This document shows, piece by piece, positions 1 to 5,873 of a stretch of 5,960 bases of DNA. A program made the position numbers and the translations under genes. The notes beneath the pieces are model-generated. The model searched no databases, was not told where the DNA came from, and saw only the letters and a list, made by a program, of their open reading frames with translations. Position 1 is the stretch's first letter; every line of letters begins with the position of its first letter. The DNA comes from DATMNI01 sp035570275 (GTDB lineage Bacteria > Acidobacteriota > Terriglobia > Bryobacterales > Bryobacteraceae): NCBI GenBank assembly GCA_035570275.1, contig DATMNI010000408.1:1-5960 (forward strand), in the 5' to 3' direction.

Positions 1-119
1 AACGCTTCGAGTGCGGGGTTGTCCGCCGCCCTCGCATGGTTGGGGCCAGGATGGTTCGCTATTCCTTCTCCTGTATGACTCTTTCATTCACTACTTCACG
101 CCGGTTTATCCCGACGCTC

Positions 120-134
120 CAGATTGACAATCTG
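120..134. repeat. Short perfect inverted repeat
   Basis: CAGATTG at 120-126 and CAATCTG at 128-134 are exact reverse complements around a single A. The 7-bp arms could be a protein-binding dyad or a small hairpin. No flanking gene start is close enough to assign a role, and there is no T-run beside it, so it is not a typical intrinsic terminator. Confidence 0.4.
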
Positions 135-222
135 CCCCACAGAAACGTGCTCACAGGGCGGTCCCCCCCATTCGGTTAAGCACCCTCAATGTGGGGCTTG
201 CGACTTGACCGCTGATCTTGTC

Positions 223-246
223 AAAACCGGGCGCGCGCGGGCCGGG
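223..246 (-). terminator. Possible weak terminator after the protease gene
   Basis: Read on the minus strand, 24 nt past the protease stop codon, CCGG at 245-242 can pair with CCGG at 230-227 across an 11-nt GC-only loop, followed at once by four T (226-223). The position is right for ending the protease transcript. The stem is only 4 bp and the T-run is short, so this is a guess rather than a clear intrinsic terminator. Confidence 0.2.
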
Positions 247-269
247 CTACTGCCTACTGACGACTCTGC

Positions 270-2681
270 CTAAAACACCGGAATCACCACGCTGGTGGTC
301 ACGCCCCCAACGGTAATGCCCAACTCCATGCTGGTGGCGCCGGTCCGGATGTCGGTGGCATAGGTTGCCGGAATGTCGCCGATCCGGTATGTGGAGCGAA
401 TACTCCCGGTGCCTGTGCCGGAGGTGATGGAGACTTGCGGCGTGGCCGAACCGGTGTACGGCAATCCGGCTACATCCACCACACGAAACACTACGGCTTG
501 CGTGGACAGGCGGCCCGTGGGATCGGAGTTGTCCTGGTAGATCACCGTAATTCCCGCCGGGGTTGAACCGGGCACGGCAAACCAGTACGGAATCGACGCC
601 ACGTTGGAGTTCGCGGTTCCCGTAACCTGCAGGTAGCCCTGGTATTCGCCGGGAGCCAGGCCCGAGGCGCTCAGCGTCACCGGGATCTGCTGCGAGGCGT
701 TGGGGGCGAGTGGCACGCTGCTGGTGGAAAGCGACGGAGCCGGGCTGTTGCCGGTGGGCACGGCCTGAATGGTAAAGGTATCGCCGGCGGTTCCCAGATT
801 CCAAAGCGTCAGTTGCAGCGTGTTGTTCACCGCGCCAGCGCCGGTTCCGAAATTCAGCGACGTGGGGTACGCGGCCACCGTGCCGCCGACCGCGGTGGCC
901 AGGTTCAGCATGCCGGCTCCCGCTTGCTGCACGGTGGCCCGCACATTCGGCGCCGCCGTGGCCGGCCCGGCGCCATTGATCAGCAGGGAACGGTATTGCT
1001 GGACGGTGAGCCCGGGCCGCGCGGCCTTTAGTACCGCGGCCGCGCCGGCCGCCAACGGCGCGGAAAAGCTGGTGCCGGCGGTGACGATGAAGCCCGACGG
1101 GCTGTACGATTCGCCGCTCGAGAACGAATTCTGCGCGCCGGTTACGATTTGGTCGCCCACCGCCACCAGGTCTGGCTTCATGGCGCTGCCAACGCTGGGG
1201 CCGCGGCTGCTGAAACTGGTCAGATCCGGACGGGCCGCGAAGGCGGTGGCGCCGCTGAAATCCAGAGTCGCCGAAACTCCGGGGTTGGCGGCTAGTTGGG
1301 CTTTCAAATCGGCGCCTTGCGATTGGTCCACGAACATGGCGGGCAGCGTGGCGGTACCCACCGAAGCCACGATCGTCTGGAACGAGGCGCCGGTGGCACT
1401 GTTGTAAACGATGGCCGCGGCGGCGCCGCCCGCCGCCACATTGTTCAGCTTGTCCGCGAACAGGCAGGTGCCGCGCAGCACCAGAACCACCTGTCCGGCG
1501 ACGGACCCGGATGGCAGCGGCGAACAGGCCAGCCCGCTGGCATCGAGCGCGGTCACGTCGAACAGCGGGCCGCCGATCACCTGCCCGGGGTCCGGCCCGC
1601 TGCCCAGGAAAGCCTCTTCCGGCGCGGCGCCCCCTGCCGTAACGGCATAGCCCAGGGCGCGGTCGTTCATGATGGCGCCCAGCGTGATGGCGTCGGGCGC
1701 GCTGGCGTAATCGCCAAGGCTGCCGGCTCCCGGCCCCGAGTTCCCGGCCGACACGGTGACCACCACTCCCGCATTCGTGGCAGCTTCGATGGCCGCGATC
1801 CCCACTGCGGTCGGCGCGATATCCGAGTACGAAGTCACGTACGAGCCCAGGCTGAGGTTGATCACATCCATGCCGTCCGCCACGGCATCGTCGATGGCTT
1901 TGGCGATCACGTCGGACGTGCTGCCATTGGCGTCCAGCACCTTGTAACTGCCAATGTACGCCTTGGGTGCGACGCCGGTGACAGGTCCGTACGGCGTGGA
2001 AGCCGTGCCGCCCGCCGCCGCCAGCGACGTTCCGGTGCCGTGGCCGTCGCGATCGTTGGCGTCGGGGTCGCCGCCGTCGGGCAACAGCGTCGTGTAATTC
2101 CTGGCCACGATGATCTTGGCGTTGGTGAACTGCAGATCGCCGGCGTTGAGCACTTTCGGGAAGCCCGCAACCGCCGGCAGCGGATCGCTGAACGCCGGGT
2201 TATTCACGTCGACGCCGGTATCGATCATTCCAATCTTGATGCCCGCGCCGGCGCTATTCTGTCCCAGCGGCAGCGTGCTCCAGGCATCCGGCACCTTGTG
2301 GAGCGGCAGCGCGTGGCTCAGCAGCGGTTTCACCTGGTGCACCGGGTGCAACTGCAACGCGCCCGGTATTTGCAGCAAATCGTTGGCCCGCGCGTCCGGT
2401 ATGGTGACGATCAGTGCGTTGATCACGGTGTCCATGCTTGCCAGGACCGTACCGCCGCGCGATGCCACCGCGGCCCGCGCCGCTGCCTGGCCCTGCCGTA
2501 CGCCCGTGCGCCGCGCCGCAAAACTGGCTTCGCGCGCCGCGAAACGGGCGCCCGCTTTTACCGCGGACACCGCCGCCGGATCGCCGGAAAGTTCCAAAAT
2601 ATATCGACCCGGAACCACCTGGCCAAACATCCCGGATGCCGCAGATAGAAAAGCACACAGAAGAAGGCCGGTGGTCTTCAT
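270..2681 (-). CDS. Secreted subtilisin-like serine protease (peptidase S8) with inserted PA domain
   Basis: The product is an 803-residue exported endopeptidase. Residues 1-20 form a signal peptide (MKTTGLLLCAFLSAASG). Residues about 26-118 resemble an inhibitor I9-type propeptide, expected to act as folding chaperone and be removed. The S8 catalytic domain spans about 145-600, with Asp154 in IDTGVD, His214 in DGHGT, oxyanion Asn314 in SAGNSGPG and nucleophile Ser538 in AGTSFSAP; all are intact. A protease-associated (PA) domain, about 370-475 (LRGTCLFADKLNNVAAGGA), is inserted between Asn314 and Ser538, as in larger subtilases, where it is thought to help substrate selection. Residues about 605-803 are Thr/Ser/Gly-rich beta-type sequence, probably one or two Ig/Fn3-like domains, with no transmembrane anchor, so release outside the cell is likely. 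I chose the ATG at 2681 because the signal peptide starts there. The frame is open upstream to a TTG at 2831, but those 50 residues would bury the signal peptide. There is no strong Shine-Dalgarno. Substrate unknown. Confidence 0.93.
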   Translation of the reverse strand: MKTTGLLLCAFLSAASGMFGQVVPGRYILELSGDPAAVSAVKAGARFAAREASFAARRTGVRQGQAAARAAVASRGGTVLASMDTVINALIVTIPDARANDLLQIPGALQLHPVHQVKPLLSHALPLHKVPDAWSTLPLGQNSAGAGIKIGMIDTGVDVNNPAFSDPLPAVAGFPKVLNAGDLQFTNAKIIVARNYTTLLPDGGDPDANDRDGHGTGTSLAAAGGTASTPYGPVTGVAPKAYIGSYKVLDANGSTSDVIAKAIDDAVADGMDVINLSLGSYVTSYSDIAPTAVGIAAIEAATNAGVVVTVSAGNSGPGAGSLGDYASAPDAITLGAIMNDRALGYAVTAGGAAPEEAFLGSGPDPGQVIGGPLFDVTALDASGLACSPLPSGSVAGQVVLVLRGTCLFADKLNNVAAGGAAAAIVYNSATGASFQTIVASVGTATLPAMFVDQSQGADLKAQLAANPGVSATLDFSGATAFAARPDLTSFSSRGPSVGSAMKPDLVAVGDQIVTGAQNSFSSGESYSPSGFIVTAGTSFSAPLAAGAAAVLKAARPGLTVQQYRSLLINGAGPATAAPNVRATVQQAGAGMLNLATAVGGTVAAYPTSLNFGTGAGAVNNTLQLTLWNLGTAGDTFTIQAVPTGNSPAPSLSTSSVPLAPNASQQIPVTLSASGLAPGEYQGYLQVTGTANSNVASIPYWFAVPGSTPAGITVIYQDNSDPTGRLSTQAVVFRVVDVAGLPYTGSATPQVSITSGTGTGSIRSTYRIGDIPATYATDIRTGATSMELGITVGGVTTSVVIPVF

Positions 2682-2713
2682 TGCCGGCGTCTTGATTGCG
2701 AGGATTCGGCAAC

Positions 2714-2728
2714 GCGGCACAGTGCCGC
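2714..2728. repeat. Inverted repeat in the protease leader (proximal)
   Basis: GCGGCAC at 2714-2720 and GTGCCGC at 2722-2728 are exact reverse complements around one A. As RNA on the minus strand this gives a 6-bp stem with a 3-nt loop, beginning 32 nt before the protease ATG. Its half-site GCGGCA/TGCCGC is also the core of the larger palindrome at 2738-2767. The two centres are 31.5 bp apart, close to three helical turns, which would suit paired protein-binding sites. That function is inference. Confidence 0.55.
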
Positions 2729-2737
2729 AGACGGAAT

Positions 2738-2767
2738 CCATGGAAGGCGGCATGCCGCCACCCATGG
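2738..2767. repeat. 30-nt near-perfect palindrome in the protease leader
   Basis: The segment reads CCATGG, AA, GGCGGCATGCCGCC, AC, CCATGG. The central 14 nt (2746-2759) are a perfect palindrome, flanked symmetrically by two CCATGG hexamers (2738-2743 and 2762-2767). Thirteen of the 15 base pairs match. In the minus-strand RNA one of the two mismatches becomes a G-U wobble, leaving a single U-U mismatch, so a stable hairpin is expected. It lies 57-86 nt upstream of the protease ATG and 88 nt past the dehydrogenase stop. It may be an operator, an mRNA leader structure or a processing/attenuation site. No T-run follows, so it is not a standard Rho-independent terminator. Confidence 0.65.
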
Positions 2768-2854
2768 CAGGGATAATCGCTGCGCTAAGTGGTTGATTAG
2801 TATTCTTGTCGATCATCTTCGGGCTAACCAAGGCAATCCGGTGGCCGCGACACC

Positions 2855-3796
2855 CTAACCCCGCCGGTATCTTAATACCTCTACCAGAAACGCATCCCGC
2901 CGGGCTTTCACCTCATCCGCGCTTTTCACGGACCAGTCGTAGAAGCCCTTGCCGGTCTTCACACCCAGGTTGCCGTCGCGCACCCGCTCGCGAAGCAGTT
3001 CCGGCGCGCGCGGTTCGTTGTAAAGGTCTTTGGCCACATATTCCAGGATTGCGAGCGCCATATCCAGTCCCGCCGTGTCCATGTGCTCCAGGGTCCCATA
3101 GGCGGGCATGCGCAGCCCGAATCCGTTCTTGACCACGGTGTCTACGTCGTCGGCATCGGCAATCCCCTCCGCCACAATGTAGGCGGCTTCCCGCACCAGC
3201 GCCATCTGCAGCCGGTTGCCCAACTGGCCGGGCCGGTCCTTGCGCACCACCACGGGTGTCTTGCCACAAGCTTGTAACAGGTCGCGCACCGCCTCCGCGG
3301 CCTCCGCCGAAGTCTTGTCGCCCTTCACAATCTCCACCAGCGGCATCAAGTGAGGCGGATTCCAGAAATGCGTCGTCAGCACCCGCTCGGGACGCGCGCA
3401 TCGCGAAGCCACTGCGGTGATGCTCAGCCCCGAGGTGTTGGTTGCCAGAATCGCGCGCGGTGTCAACGCATCCATGCGCGCGAACAATTCCTGTTTGAAC
3501 GTCATGTCCTCGGGCCCCGACTCGATCACCAGATCGGCCGCGGCGATGGTATCGTCGAACGCCGCCGACGCCATCACCAACTCCGCGGCTCGCGCGGCCA
3601 CTGCGGGGTCAACCAACTGGTTGGCGGCGAGGAACCGGGCCTGGGCGCGCGCCTTGTCCACGCCTTGCGCCGCCCCTTCCGCGGTGCGGCTCAGGATGGT
3701 GGTCCGCAGCCCCCCCAGGGCAAGCGTCAAAGCAATTCCCGGTCCCATCATTCCGGTGCCGATCACGGCGGCACAAGTGAATCTGTTATCGGGCAT
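2855..3796 (-). CDS. 3-hydroxyacyl-CoA dehydrogenase, NAD-dependent
   Basis: This 313-residue protein is predicted to oxidise L-3-hydroxyacyl-CoA to 3-ketoacyl-CoA with NAD+ in the cytoplasm, as in beta-oxidation or butanoyl-CoA-type metabolism. The N-terminal Rossmann domain has the dinucleotide motif GTGMMG at residues 13-18. The active site is visible as Ser122 in ATNTSGLS, His143 in THFWNP and Glu155 in LVEIV, with the same spacing as the Ser/His/Glu residues of mammalian short-chain HADH; Asn194 in GNRLQ is the likely fourth. The C-terminal domain (about 185-313) ends with the family signature KTGKGFYDW (280-288). Length is normal for a single-function enzyme, with no hydratase fusion. 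The NPPHLMPLVEIV variant also recalls the lambda-crystallin/carnitine dehydrogenase branch, so the exact substrate is uncertain. The gene follows the Uma2 gene by 46 nt and may be co-transcribed with it. No Shine-Dalgarno precedes the ATG. Confidence 0.92.
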   Translation of the reverse strand: MPDNRFTCAAVIGTGMMGPGIALTLALGGLRTTILSRTAEGAAQGVDKARAQARFLAANQLVDPAVAARAAELVMASAAFDDTIAAADLVIESGPEDMTFKQELFARMDALTPRAILATNTSGLSITAVASRCARPERVLTTHFWNPPHLMPLVEIVKGDKTSAEAAEAVRDLLQACGKTPVVVRKDRPGQLGNRLQMALVREAAYIVAEGIADADDVDTVVKNGFGLRMPAYGTLEHMDTAGLDMALAILEYVAKDLYNEPRAPELLRERVRDGNLGVKTGKGFYDWSVKSADEVKARRDAFLVEVLRYRRG

Positions 3797-3803
3797 GCAG
3801 ACT

Positions 3804-3809
3804 ATTTTA
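3804..3809 (-). promoter_or_regulatory. Possible -10 element just before the dehydrogenase start
   Basis: On the minus strand TAAAAT (3809-3804) matches the TATAAT consensus at five of six bases and lies 7 nt before the ATG at 3796, so a transcript started here would be leaderless or nearly so. This would fit the absence of a Shine-Dalgarno. No good -35 hexamer is present 16-18 nt upstream (CAGCCT at 3832-3827), so the call is weak. Confidence 0.22.
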
Positions 3810-3834
3810 GGGGAAAGTGCCGGCAGAGGCTGGC

Positions 3835-3854
3835 GACGCAGTTCAAGAGCCAGT
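3835..3854. repeat. 20-nt exact repeat, copy 1 (end of the Uma2 gene)
   Basis: GACGCAGTTCAAGAGCCAGT on the plus strand is identical to 4719-4738 inside glgC. This copy spans the last codons and the TGA stop (3843-3845) of the Uma2 gene and runs 8 nt into the spacer before the dehydrogenase. Similarity does not clearly extend beyond the 20 nt on either side. Confidence 0.75.
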
Positions 3855-4406
3855 TTCTTCGTCCAGACGCGCCAACAGTTCCCGGCTATCGAAGGGGAGG
3901 GGACCGCGGTCGGGCACTTCCAGGCTTTTCACTTCCACGCTGGTCAGGTCGCGACGAATCAGGTCGCCGTTGGCAAACACGAAGGTCGTCCGGTCTTCCG
4001 GGTCCATCTGGACGATGTAGCGGACGCCGAGCCTCTCGTACTCTCGGAACCGCTGCATGGTATTTCGCATCCGGTCGTCGGGCGACACGATCTCGATAAT
4101 GAGCAGCGGCGGATCCAATACGACGCGTTCGCTCTGATGGAACGGACGTCTCATGACGAGAACGTCCGGTACCCGGTAGCGGCTATCTTCGATACGGGTA
4201 CGGCACTCCGGACGAACGGCGATGCCGAGCGCCTTCTCAAAGCCAGCCAGGTGGACGATCAGGATCTTCTGCAAGGCGCTATGATCCGGTGTTCCTACGT
4301 TACGGGCCACAACGAGGCCACCGAGGTATTCGCGATCGCCATCCGGATAGCTGGTGCTCAGGTATTCCTCAACCGCGACCAGAGGTGGGGTTGGCAGGGT
4401 TGCCAT
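3843..4406 (-). CDS. Uma2 family (DUF820) PD-(D/E)XK nuclease-like protein
   Basis: This 187-residue protein fits the Uma2/DUF820 family, which has a restriction-endonuclease-like PD-(D/E)XK fold. The N-terminal part carries the family pattern EYLSTSYPDGDREYLGG (residues 14-30) and an HSALQ helix near 42-46. The putative active-site strand pair is RVPDVLV with Asp81 and LLIIEIVSPDD with Glu105. It is followed by the conserved YERLGVRYIVQMDPEDRT segment (123-140) and a C-terminal helix ELLARLDEE (176-184). Length is typical. The canonical Lys of the nuclease motif is not at its classic place (Val107), as is common in this family, so catalysis is unproven. An AAGGAG lies upstream of the ATG. 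The gene is divergent from glgC and is the first of the minus-strand genes. Family members are often multi-copy in Cyanobacteria and some soil bacteria; their biological role is not settled. Confidence 0.88.
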   Translation of the reverse strand: MATLPTPPLVAVEEYLSTSYPDGDREYLGGLVVARNVGTPDHSALQKILIVHLAGFEKALGIAVRPECRTRIEDSRYRVPDVLVMRRPFHQSERVVLDPPLLIIEIVSPDDRMRNTMQRFREYERLGVRYIVQMDPEDRTTFVFANGDLIRRDLTSVEVKSLEVPDRGPLPFDSRELLARLDEETGS

Positions 4407-4418
4407 GTAATCAGTCTA

Positions 4419-4424
4419 CTCCTT
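4419..4424 (-). promoter_or_regulatory. Ribosome binding site of the Uma2 gene
   Basis: AAGGAG on the minus strand (4424-4419) is an exact Shine-Dalgarno core, 12 nt before the ATG at 4406. The spacing is a little long but workable. It is the clearest ribosome binding site in the window and supports the chosen start. Confidence 0.6.
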
Positions 4425-4504
4425 CCCACCGACGCCCGCCGGGAATCGCGGGACTTGGCAACAGCCAGAAGTTCGCGCCCTTCAGAACGCACTGAACTTT
4501 GTGC

Positions 4505-4533
4505 TTGCCAGAATCGAATTGGCCTGAAACAAT
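4505..4533 (+). promoter_or_regulatory. Possible sigma-70-type promoter of glgC
   Basis: TTGCCA (4505-4510) matches the TTGACA consensus at five of six bases and is followed after 17 nt by AACAAT (4528-4533), which matches TATAAT at four of six. Transcription would start near 4540, about 9 nt before the ATG at 4549. That favours the ATG over the in-frame GTG at 4534. The element lies in the divergent spacer shared with the Uma2 gene. No equally good minus-strand promoter was seen there. Confidence 0.3.
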
Positions 4534-4548
4534 GTGCTTTTAACAGTT

Positions 4549-5802
4549 ATGCACATCCGTGTTCTGGGTATCGTACTGGCCGGCGGCAAAGGCAGCCGGC
4601 TTTCCCCGCTTACCACGGAACGGGCCAAGCCGGCCGTCCCGTTCGGAGGCAAATACCGCATCATTGACTTCGTCTTGAGCAACTTCATCAACTCGGGGAT
4701 CTATTCCATCTACGTGTTGACGCAGTTCAAGAGCCAGTCGCTGCTGCAGCACCTCAGCGAGGGTTGGCAATTCGGCAGCCTGCTCAAATCGCAATTCGTG
4801 ATTCCGGTGCCGGCCCAGATGCGATCGGAGGATGAGTCCTGGTACCAGGGAACGGCCGACGCCATCTACCAGAACATCAACCTGGTGGAACAGGCCCGTC
4901 CGGACGTGGTGGCGATTTTCGGCGCCGATCATATCTACCGCATGAACATCACCAGTATGATCGAATACCACTCGGCCAAGAAGGCGGAGGTGACGGTTGC
5001 CGCCATCCCCGCGCCGCGGAAACATGCCGTGGAGTTCGGCGTGATCGAGGCAGCCGAGGACGGCCACATCCTGGCCTTCCACGAAAAGAAACCCTTCGCT
5101 CCCACCATTCCGGGCGATCCGGAGCAGGTATTTGCCTCCATGGGGAACTATATATTTTCCACGGAGACCCTGTTGGACCTGCTGCGGGCCGACGCCCAGG
5201 ATCCTGGCAGCGACCACGATTTTGGCAAGAACATACTCCCCAAGCTGGCCGGAAAGGCCGAGATCTTCGCCTACAATTTCCAGACCAACCGCATCCCCGG
5301 TGAACCGGAAGACGCTGTGCCTTACTGGCGGGATGTAGGTACTATCGAATCGTACTTCGAAGCCAACATGGACCTCCGGTCGGTGAAACCGGCGCTCAAC
5401 CTGTACAATCGCGCCTGGCCCCTGCGCAGCGCCAGCTACTCCGACCCGCCGGCGAAGTTCACATTTGACGATGAGAACCGCCGCGGACAAGCCATCGACA
5501 GCGTCGTGTCCGGTGGATGCATTCTATCGGGCGGCGTGGTCAGAAACTCGGTGCTCGGCCGCGGCGTCAAAGTGCACGCCGGGGCCTTGGTGGATGACTG
5601 CATCATTTTCGACAATTGCGACATCGGCCGGCGGAGCAAAATCCGCCACGCCATCCTGGACAAGAATGTGAAGGTCCTTCCGGACGCCCAAATCGGGTAC
5701 GACCTCGAAGCTGACGCCATCCGGTACTTTGTGAGCCCCGGCGGCCTGGTAGTGGTCGGAGGCCAGCGCAGCAAGGTAGAGATTACGGGATTGGTGGTGT
5801 GA
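4549..5802 (+). CDS. glgC: Glucose-1-phosphate adenylyltransferase (ADP-glucose pyrophosphorylase)
   Basis: GlgC makes ADP-glucose and pyrophosphate from ATP and glucose 1-phosphate, the committed and allosterically controlled step of bacterial glycogen synthesis, in the cytoplasm as a homotetramer. The 417 residues align along most of E. coli GlgC (431 aa). The nucleotidyltransferase loop is AGGKGSRL (11-18). RAKPAVPFGG (25-34) contains Lys27, equivalent to the E. coli activator-site Lys39. WYQGTADA is at 98-105, GADHIY with metal-binding Asp127 at 125-130, HEKK with Lys180 (E. coli Lys195, glucose-1-phosphate site) at 178-181, HDFGKNILPKL at 223-233 and YWRDVGT with Asp262 at 259-265. The C-terminal left-handed beta-helix domain covers about 315-400 (VSGGCILSGG and following turns). 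I chose the ATG because family members begin with a short lead to VLGIVLAGG; a GTG at 4534 would add five residues. No Shine-Dalgarno is obvious at either start. No other glycogen gene is visible in the window. Confidence 0.96.
   Translation: MHIRVLGIVLAGGKGSRLSPLTTERAKPAVPFGGKYRIIDFVLSNFINSGIYSIYVLTQFKSQSLLQHLSEGWQFGSLLKSQFVIPVPAQMRSEDESWYQGTADAIYQNINLVEQARPDVVAIFGADHIYRMNITSMIEYHSAKKAEVTVAAIPAPRKHAVEFGVIEAAEDGHILAFHEKKPFAPTIPGDPEQVFASMGNYIFSTETLLDLLRADAQDPGSDHDFGKNILPKLAGKAEIFAYNFQTNRIPGEPEDAVPYWRDVGTIESYFEANMDLRSVKPALNLYNRAWPLRSASYSDPPAKFTFDDENRRGQAIDSVVSGGCILSGGVVRNSVLGRGVKVHAGALVDDCIIFDNCDIGRRSKIRHAILDKNVKVLPDAQIGYDLEADAIRYFVSPGGLVVVGGQRSKVEITGLVV
4719..4738. repeat. 20-nt exact repeat, copy 2 (inside glgC)
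   Basis: This copy is identical to 3835-3854 and encodes part of LTQFKSQS (GlgC residues 57-64), a segment well conserved in GlgC proteins, so this is the natural location and copy 1 is the unexpected one. Because the Uma2 gene is read from the other strand, its mRNA end would be perfectly complementary to this part of the glgC mRNA. Confidence 0.75.
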
Positions 5803-5861
5803 GCGCGTTGGTGGGTGCCCGAAACCCTCCTAAGGAACTCGCTGCAAGTTATTGATAATAC

Positions 5862-5866
5862 GAGAG
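5862..5866 (+). promoter_or_regulatory. Possible ribosome binding site of the right-edge gene
   Basis: GAGAG lies 7 nt before the ATG at 5874, a suitable spacing for a modest Shine-Dalgarno. A GATAAT at 5854-5859 resembles a -10 box but has no matching -35 and lies too close to be convincing. No terminator hairpin with a T-run was found between the glgC stop and this site, so readthrough from glgC is possible. Confidence 0.35.
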
Positions 5867-5873
5867 TCCAAAA

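Larger units (their letters stand above)
1..269. other. Left-edge region with no supportable gene
   Basis: This stretch lies downstream of the minus-strand protease stop. A plus-strand frame is open from the window edge to a TAA at 177-179 (ATG codons at 36 and 51), and another is open from base 1 to a TGA at 76-78. Neither has a recognisable motif or a consistent third-position GC bias, so either could be chance or the tail of a gene entering from the left. The stretch also holds a run of seven C at 163-169, a short perfect inverted repeat at 120-134, and longer-range complementary pairs (134-141 with 190-197; 158-163 with 207-212). I treat it as intergenic. Confidence 0.45.

Noticed and set aside
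3..179. Plus-strand frame open from the window edge to a TAA at 177-179
   Set aside because: Fifty-nine codons with no motif and mixed third-position composition. It cannot be told apart from chance without the sequence to the left.
1296..2648. Plus-strand open frame of 450 codons opposite the protease
   Set aside because: The translation is rich in Arg, Gly and His and has no motif, as expected for the shadow of a GC-rich gene. The minus-strand protease has all its catalytic residues.
2682..2831. N-terminal extension of the protease from a TTG at 2831
   Set aside because: It would place 50 residues without features before a good signal peptide, and it covers the palindromic leader. The ATG at 2681 is the better start.
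4406..4549. Toxin-antitoxin or defence system built around the Uma2 protein
   Set aside because: Only one nuclease-like protein is present, with no small partner gene beside it. Its neighbours are metabolic genes, so there is no support for a defence module.
3417..4667. Long plus-strand open frame (416 codons) opposite the dehydrogenase and Uma2 genes
   Set aside because: It lies antisense to two well-supported genes and overlaps the start of glgC, and its translation shows no family motif. Long open antisense frames are common in GC-rich DNA.
4540..5490. Minus-strand open frame of 316 codons opposite glgC
   Set aside because: It is fully antisense to a complete, motif-rich glgC and has no recognisable domain.
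5803..5873. Terminator after glgC
   Set aside because: GGGT and ACCC near 5814-5826 could pair for only 4 bp, and no T-run follows.
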